A DNA stretch of 64,000 nt from Candidatus Saccharimonadota bacterium (lineage in GTDB: Bacteria > Patescibacteriota > Saccharimonadia > Saccharimonadales > Saccharimonadaceae): the NCBI GenBank assembly GCA_027312165.1, contig DAICXN010000001.1:46483-110482 (forward strand), written 5' to 3'. Both the position numbers and the translations under genes were made by a program. The notes beneath the pieces were generated by a model. The model saw only the letters and a program-made list of their open reading frames with translations. It was not told where the DNA came from and searched no databases. Below, one piece after another: positions 59,612 to 64,000 of the stretch (the stretch's first letter is position 1; the number at the start of each line of letters is the position of its first letter).

Positions 59612-61948
59612 CTACTTTTTCGACTTCTTTGCGGGCGATTTTTTGGTCGTAGTCTTGCGTGGCCGTCGCGATGACTTGGCTGGTGCGGCCTTGAGGATTT
59701 CCTTGGCCTGGTCGTGAGTTATTGACTGCGGCTCAATATCTTTTGGTATCTTTGCGTTCTTTTTGCCGTCAGTTATGTAAGGACCGTAGCGACCATTGAG
59801 TACTTTTATGCCATCGCCGAAGTCGGCAATATTCTTCGCGGCTTCTGCCTTTAGTTTTTCGTCGTACAGCTCTAGCGCCTTTTCAAGAGTAATAGTATGA
59901 GGGTCTTCTGGCTTGATGCTGACGAATAGCTTGCCAACTTGGATGTATGGGCCAAAGCGCCCGATGTTCGCCTTAATGTCCTCACCTTCTTTAGTCTTTC
60001 CGACGAGTCGAGGTAGCTTGAACATCTCAAGCGCTTGCTCTAGGGTCACGGTCTCAATACGGGTGCCTTTAGGCATAGGGGCAAACTGGGGCTTTTCTTC
60101 GCTGTCAGTAGAGCCAAGTTGGAGCATTGGGCCAAAGCGGCCAAAGCGAGCAATGATTGGCTTGTTGGTCTTTGGGTCTAGCCCCACCTCACGATTAGCG
60201 CCGACTTTGCTGCGGTCGATGCCGCCAGATTTTTCTACTAATTCATGAAAAGGCGTGTAGAAAGCGTGCAGCATGTCGCTCTTCGCCAGCTTGGCGTCAG
60301 CTATTTGATCGAACTCTCGTTCAACATTGGCGGTAAAGTCATAATCAACTATCTGATCGAAATGTTCTCCCAGAAAGTCGGCAATAAGCTCGCCACTTGG
60401 CGTGGGGATTAGCTTGCCTTTGTTGCTGCCTGTTTTTTCCTGAACAACCTCACGCTCAACCGACTCGCCGTTGTAGGTGATAGTAATTACATCCCTAGGC
60501 TCGCCTTCGCCAGTTCCTTTTTCAGCATAGCCCCTGGTTTGGATGGTGTCGATAATTGTCGCATAGGTAGATGGTCGACCGATTCCTAGATCCTCTAGCT
60601 TTTTAACGAGCGATCCTTCGGTGTAGCGGGCTGGAGGTCTGGCGAATATTTGTCTAGCCTCAATGAAGTGAGTCTCGAGCCGTTCGCCGTTTTGTAGTTT
60701 TGGTAGCATTTCGTCTTTGCCGCCGCCGTAAACTCTCAAGAAGCCGTCAAATATAACAACCTCTCCTTTGGCTTCAAACTTCTTGCCTTTTACGCTACTG
60801 ATGTTAATCGAGACGGTGGTTTTTTCGAGTTTTGCAGGGCTCATCTGGCTGGCAAGAGTGCGTCTGCGGATTAAGTCGTAAAGTTTTTGATCGTACTCAT
60901 TAGAAGAGACCGATTCGCGCGATATGTCTGTTGGTCGAATTGCCTCATGGGCTTCCTGGGCGCCTGCCGATTTGGTTTTGAATTTACGAACAGTTGAGTA
61001 CTCGGGGCCATAGAGACGTTTGATAAACTCGGTAGCAGCGGCGATTGCTTGGCCGCTCAGGTTGACTGAGTCTGTTCGCATATAGGTAATTTTTCCGGCC
61101 TGGTAAAGTTTTTGAGCCGCAGCCATGGTTGCCTTCGAGCTAAAACCAAGCTTGGAGTTAGCTTCCTGCTGAAGGGTCGATGTCGTGAAGGGGGCGGCAG
61201 GGTTTCTGGTACCGGGTGTTTTAGCGGTATCGGCAACTTCAAAGCTGGCGCCCTTAAGGCTGTCGAGGAACTCTTGAGCATCCTCTTCCCTGTCAAAGCG
61301 GTTATTTAATTCAGCCTTAAACTCGTGCCCATCGTGTATAAATAGAGCTGTAACTTTAAACTGCGACGAGCCCTCAAAAGAGTTGATCTCTCGCTCTCGC
61401 TCAACCAGCAGCCTGACGGCTGGACTCTGAACGCGCCCGGCAGATTTGCCACCAGGTACTTTTTGCCAAACAACGGGGCTTAGTTCAAAGCCAACCAGGC
61501 GATCAAGTATTTGCCTGGCCTGCTGCGCTTGGACTAGGTTCATGTCAACGGTACGCGGCTTTTTGATGGCTTCTTCGATCGCCCCTTTGGTAATCTCGTG
61601 AAACACTATTCGTCGTACGGTGGCAGGATCGAGGTCCAGAACCTTGCAGAGGTGCCAGGCAATAGCCTCCCCTTCGCGGTCCTCGTCAGTGGCTAGCCAG
61701 ACATTTTCCTTGCCGACACTTTTAACTGCCTTTTTGAGTTCAGAAATGACTTTCTTTTTCTCGGGATCAACTTCGTACTGAGCATAAAAATCATTAGCGA
61801 CATCAATCGGCGGGGTGTTGTCTTTAGTTTTTTTAACGATCGAACGAATGTGGCCGATACTTGAGAGTACCTGAAAATCCTTACCAAGATATTTCTCGAT
61901 TGTCTTGGCTTTGGCTGGGCTCTCAACTATTACTAAATTTTTGCTCAT
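59612..61948 (-). CDS. topA: DNA topoisomerase I
   Basis: From the ATG at 61948 the protein is 778 aa. It has the Toprim domain (KNLVIVESPAKAKTIEKYLG, LATDEDREGEAIAWHL), the catalytic Tyr289 in KITYMRTDSVNLS, GYAEKGTGEG in the core, and at the C-terminus three topoisomerase C-terminal repeats (FGRFGPM, IGRFGPYIQVG, NGRYGPYITDG) instead of Cys4 zinc fingers, then a Lys-rich tail. It relaxes negative supercoils. The longer frame start is rejected because TACAAT lies 6 nt before 61948. Confidence 0.97.
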   Translation of the reverse strand: MSKNLVIVESPAKAKTIEKYLGKDFQVLSSIGHIRSIVKKTKDNTPPIDVANDFYAQYEVDPEKKKVISELKKAVKSVGKENVWLATDEDREGEAIAWHLCKVLDLDPATVRRIVFHEITKGAIEEAIKKPRTVDMNLVQAQQARQILDRLVGFELSPVVWQKVPGGKSAGRVQSPAVRLLVEREREINSFEGSSQFKVTALFIHDGHEFKAELNNRFDREEDAQEFLDSLKGASFEVADTAKTPGTRNPAAPFTTSTLQQEANSKLGFSSKATMAAAQKLYQAGKITYMRTDSVNLSGQAIAAATEFIKRLYGPEYSTVRKFKTKSAGAQEAHEAIRPTDISRESVSSNEYDQKLYDLIRRRTLASQMSPAKLEKTTVSINISSVKGKKFEAKGEVVIFDGFLRVYGGGKDEMLPKLQNGERLETHFIEARQIFARPPARYTEGSLVKKLEDLGIGRPSTYATIIDTIQTRGYAEKGTGEGEPRDVITITYNGESVEREVVQEKTGSNKGKLIPTPSGELIADFLGEHFDQIVDYDFTANVEREFDQIADAKLAKSDMLHAFYTPFHELVEKSGGIDRSKVGANREVGLDPKTNKPIIARFGRFGPMLQLGSTDSEEKPQFAPMPKGTRIETVTLEQALEMFKLPRLVGKTKEGEDIKANIGRFGPYIQVGKLFVSIKPEDPHTITLEKALELYDEKLKAEAAKNIADFGDGIKVLNGRYGPYITDGKKNAKIPKDIEPQSITHDQAKEILKAAPAKSSRRPRKTTTKKSPAKKSKK

Positions 61949-61954
61949 ATATCT

Positions 61955-61960
61955 ATTGTA
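61955..61960 (-). promoter_or_regulatory. -10 of topA
   Basis: TACAAT on the minus strand ends 6 nt before the topA ATG. Confidence 0.55.
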
Positions 61961-62038
61961 CCCGAGTGGATACAAGGCTTGAGTGTAATGCAATAATTCA
62001 CGAATGTCAAAGGCGGCGGCCGTGGAGTCAGTCTAGGT

Positions 62039-62911
62039 CTAGCGAGTTGTCCACTGGTTTGCGCCTAGGGGTTTGACTAGCCCGTTAATCTCGAGCATGG
62101 TTAGAGCAGTAGCAAAGTCGCTGGCACTTAGTCCGGATTTTTGCTGTAGCTGCTCGCCGTCTCTAAGTCCTGAGGCAAGTAGTTCGAGTATGGTATTTTC
62201 AGCAGGATTGTCGCCGAGTGCTAGTTTCGTTTGGGTTGTGGCGCCGAGGATCAGTTCAGGGGCAATGACCTCTAGGATACTTTCGGCTGATACCGCCAGG
62301 TGTGCACCTTGAGCCAATAAAGAATTGCAACCCTCCGACAATGGACTCGTTATATTTCCGGGCACCGCAAAGACTTCCCTTCCTTGGTTAAGAGCATGAC
62401 CGACGGTATTTAATGTGCCACTTTTTGCGGCGGCTTCAGTGACCAAAACAGCATCCGAGACGCCGCTGACTAAACGGTTCCTTTCGAGGAAGCTCCATTT
62501 CCCGACCAGTTTGTCGTCCCCTTCTCCCCACTCTGACATTATTGCTCCGCCGTTCTCAACGATTCTTTTGGCGAGCCCTAGGTTGGATCGCGGTGAGATG
62601 TCGGGCAGAGCGTTGGTTACAACGGCGATGGTTTTTCCGCCCGCTTCAAGCGCAGCCTGGTGGGCGACAGCATCTATGCCAAGAGCCAGGCCGCTAACTA
62701 TTACTACGCCTCTTTTGGCTAGATCATAGGTCAGTCGTTGAGTTACCTCTATGCCGTATCGGGTGGGCTTGCGGCTACCAACCACCGCCACTACCGGTAG
62801 GCTCTCGTCGGGGAGTTGACCGATGTAATTAATTCTTTGTGGCGCATCAGAAATTTCGCCAAGTTTTCGGGTAAATGTGTGGTCTTCGGGACGAATTCTA
62901 TTGATTTTCAT
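62039..62911 (-). CDS. dprA: DNA-processing protein DprA
   Basis: From the ATG at 62911 the protein is 290 aa. It has the Rossmann-like DprA core VVAVVGSRKPTRYGIEVTQRL, VVIVSGLALGIDAVAHQAALEAGG, SRSNLG-like PRSNLGLAKRI, RNRLVSGVSDAVLVTEAAAKSGTL and PGNITSPLSEGCNSLLAQGA. A C-terminal winged helix (EQLQQKSGLSASDFATALTML) follows. It loads RecA on incoming single-stranded DNA during transformation, in line with type IV pilins elsewhere. The N-terminal SAM-like domain of long DprA is missing. Confidence 0.95.
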   Translation of the reverse strand: MKINRIRPEDHTFTRKLGEISDAPQRINYIGQLPDESLPVVAVVGSRKPTRYGIEVTQRLTYDLAKRGVVIVSGLALGIDAVAHQAALEAGGKTIAVVTNALPDISPRSNLGLAKRIVENGGAIMSEWGEGDDKLVGKWSFLERNRLVSGVSDAVLVTEAAAKSGTLNTVGHALNQGREVFAVPGNITSPLSEGCNSLLAQGAHLAVSAESILEVIAPELILGATTQTKLALGDNPAENTILELLASGLRDGEQLQQKSGLSASDFATALTMLEINGLVKPLGANQWTTR

Positions 62912-62931
62912 GCAATTTATGTCCGAAACTA

Positions 62932-62960
62932 TTGACAATATGTCAAATGACTGCTATAAT
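62932..62960 (+). promoter_or_regulatory. Consensus promoter of the candidate ncRNA
   Basis: TTGACA (62932-62937), 17-nt spacer, TGC-TATAAT (62955-62960). The -35 is one arm of TTGACA-N3-TGTCAA; the other arm is a -35 for the divergent dprA promoter, so the two promoters may compete for polymerase. Confidence 0.85.
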
Positions 62961-62966
62961 GATGCA

Positions 62967-63278
62967 TGGTTGGTTGATCTGCGAGATCAACCAAATGCAC
63001 CTTATACCCCCTATTCTAACATTTTGTTAGGGTGTGTGCGACGGCAATAAGTATCTATACCCTCCACTTCTTGCATCAAACGTTCGCACGCATACTAATC
63101 CCTTTGACCCCTCGATTGGTTCTTAAGCCTGTCGAGGAGCCCGTTCAAGCATGGACTATCCAGTAGTGAGAGATCAGGCGCGCCGGTTGTAGATAACACC
63201 GCGATGACGCTTCCATGAGGGGTGGGTTGAAGGGTAAAAAAGCACCAGGTGATGCCCACCCTTACCTGGTGCTTTTTT
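62967..63278 (+). ncRNA. Candidate structured noncoding RNA, about 310 nt
   Basis: The segment lies between a consensus promoter and a strong terminator and has no ORF of useful length. It opens with an 11-bp hairpin (62970-62980 with 62984-62994, loop GCG). Further stems are CTAAC/GTTAG near 63020, GTGTGCGA with TCGCACGC (about 63032 and 63084), CCTCGA with TCGAGG (about 63110-63137) and CGGT/ACCG near 63184-63200. I do not find marks of RNase P RNA, tmRNA, SRP RNA or tRNA. 6S RNA is unlikely because the ends do not pair with each other. Confidence 0.65.
63236..63278 (+). terminator. Intrinsic terminator of the candidate ncRNA
   Basis: A perfect 15-bp stem (63236-63250 with 63264-63278) contains GCACCAGGT/ACCTGGTGC flanked by A6 and T6, with a 13-nt loop. 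Confidence 0.92.
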
Positions 63279-63356
63279 ATTTGAAAAACGCGTCAATAGT
63301 GTTAAGGTAGCAGTAGCGGAACTCGTGTACTTTATCGGCATCAAAGGAGGTGAGGA

Positions 63357-63512
63357 ATGACACCTGCGGTTAAGAAAGTGCTACTCGTGCTAGTAGTTAT
63401 CTACTTGGTCTTTCGCCTAGTTACCGATCCGGTCGGTTCGGCCGAATCAGTCAAGGTCGTTTTTGGCGCTTTCGAGTCACTGGGGGTATTCTTTGAGGCC
63501 CTCGCTACATAA
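63357..63512 (+). CDS. Small membrane protein, 51 aa
   Basis: The ATG at 63357 follows AAAGGAGGTGA, an almost complete anti-SD match, so translation is very likely. The peptide has a basic start (MTPAVKK), one membrane helix (VLLVLVVIYLVFRLV) and an amphipathic second half (VGSAESVKVVFGAFESLGVFFEAL). No family is recognised. A 12-bp inverted repeat after it probably ends the transcript. It lies between the ncRNA terminator and the next promoter, so it is transcribed alone. Confidence 0.75.
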   Translation: MTPAVKKVLLVLVVIYLVFRLVTDPVGSAESVKVVFGAFESLGVFFEALAT

Positions 63513-63521
63513 CTATCCGCG

Positions 63522-63561
63522 TACCTGGGGTGTTTGATGTTTTATATCGACACCCCAGGTA
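63522..63561 (+). terminator. Inverted repeat after the 51-aa gene
   Basis: TACCTGGGGTGT (63522-63533) pairs perfectly with ACACCCCAGGTA (63550-63561) across a 16-nt loop. Only a weak T-rich stretch follows, so termination may be partial. Confidence 0.6.
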
Positions 63562-63588
63562 ATTAACCTTTCAAGCTCTGGCATATTA

Positions 63589-63617
63589 TTGACAATAAAG
63601 CATCAACCTGCTATAAT
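63589..63617 (+). promoter_or_regulatory. Consensus promoter of the last gene
   Basis: TTGACA (63589-63594), 17-nt spacer, TGC-TATAAT (63612-63617). The -10 ends 8 nt before the ATG at 63626. Confidence 0.8.
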
Positions 63618-63625
63618 AAAGATAT

Positions 63626-64000
63626 ATGACCACTATGGATTTTGATGAGATGCGATTGAAGCAGTGTCGTGACTTTGTCAGAGACTATTTCCGCCTAAGC
63701 TTGCCAGTTGATAGACTTCTTTTTGATGACATTGAGACCGGAGATGGGTCTTATTTGATGATATTTCAAGGCGGTGACTCGCCTTACGGGTTGTTTATAG
63801 CAGATGGTTCAAAAACTCAAACCTATGGCGACGTTAAAGAGATGGCCAAACAGGTTGGACTTACCGTTGAAAGCTGCTTTCCTCCTCGTGCCGATCAGCA
63901 ATATTTTAAGCGCGAAGGAGAGAAGTTGTTTCAGGCGGCCTTCCCTGCTCTGAAATCTTGGACCGAAGAGGACACCAAGTTTTATCAGCAGTTAGTTGAA
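63626..64000 (+). CDS. Unknown protein (3' end beyond the window)
   Basis: The frame is open from the ATG at 63626 to the window edge (125 codons). It starts MTTMDFDEMRLKQCRDFVRDYF and is soluble, acidic and rich in aromatic residues. No family is recognised from this fragment. A perfect promoter immediately upstream suggests high, possibly leaderless expression. Confidence 0.6.
   Translation, partial: MTTMDFDEMRLKQCRDFVRDYFRLSLPVDRLLFDDIETGDGSYLMIFQGGDSPYGLFIADGSKTQTYGDVKEMAKQVGLTVESCFPPRADQQYFKREGEKLFQAAFPALKSWTEEDTKFYQQLVE

Noticed and set aside
62967-63278. Assignment of the candidate RNA to RNase P RNA, tmRNA, SRP RNA or 6S RNA.
   Set aside because: The known conserved segments (RNase P P4 region, tmRNA tag and tRNA-like end, SRP tetraloop region) are not found, and the 5' and 3' ends do not form the closing stem of 6S RNA.
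1-64000. CRISPR arrays, insertion sequences, prophage genes and tRNA genes.
   Set aside because: I looked for regular spaced repeats, transposase or integrase motifs and cloverleaf-type ends in the gaps and found none that I could support.

Overview
The window looks like a chromosomal segment of a Candidatus Saccharibacteria (TM7, Patescibacteria/CPR) genome. This is inferred from gene content: compact translation, cell-wall and division genes, almost no biosynthetic genes, type IV pilins beginning with a (Q)KARG|FTIVE leader, a sigma-region-4/HARE-HTH protein, a stand-alone VirD4/TraG-like ATPase and a trimmed dcw cluster. There is no rRNA in the window to confirm it. The standard bacterial code is used: TGA is a normal stop and a PrfB gene is present, which argues against Gracilibacteria or Absconditabacteria.

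Layout. 1-204 is the 5' end of recF on the minus strand. 279-5141 is a run of frr, a nucleotidyltransferase-like gene, uppS, rseP, a CPBP protease and proS, an order that elsewhere usually includes cdsA and dxr. 5232-12293 holds greA, lysS, an ABC efflux pair, uppP, serS and hpf. 12408-20446 holds secA, an M16 peptidase, murD, prfB and ftsEX. 20518-27304 holds a HrpA-type helicase, a coiled-coil/CHAP wall hydrolase (a likely FtsEX client), a CtpA protease, a lone receiver protein and two unknown proteins. 27372-34403 holds rpmA, a pilin behind an unusual poly-G promoter, a TRM11-like methyltransferase, a flippase-like membrane protein, xseAB, a soluble kinase/receiver pair and recO. 34381-46292 is the most accessory-looking part: glgX, glyS, a second pilin, yvcK, a divergent RelA/SpoT-like protein, RNase H, a small unknown gene with its own promoter, a DUF4868 (KwaB-like) gene coupled to a Pif1-like helicase, and a GH1 glycosidase. 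46408-54862 is the dcw cluster: MraZ boxes, mraZ, rsmH, a 23-codon ORF, ftsL-like, a class B PBP, mraY, ftsW, murG and ftsQ. From 55587 on the minus strand come the TraG-like ATPase, the sigma-4/HARE regulator, topA and dprA. The right edge carries a strongly promoted, terminated, apparently noncoding transcript, a 51-aa membrane peptide and a truncated unknown gene.

How it works together. The main themes are lipid-II synthesis and septal wall building (uppS, uppP, murD, mraY, murG, ftsW, PBP, ftsEX, CHAP hydrolase), surface appendages and DNA uptake (two pilins, dprA, recF/recO), and translation. Regulation is readable: many genes have an extended -10 element (TGN-TAYAAT type) only 6-9 nt before the ATG, which predicts leaderless mRNAs, whereas downstream operon members have Shine-Dalgarno sites or stop/start overlaps. 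The most notable signals are an 11-G tract inside the -35/-10 spacer of a pilin promoter (candidate phase variation), the roughly 310-nt candidate ncRNA near 63 kb, a large nested inverted repeat between mraZ and rsmH, the DUF4868-Pif1 pair, and a RelA/SpoT homologue whose catalytic motifs are altered in both domains.
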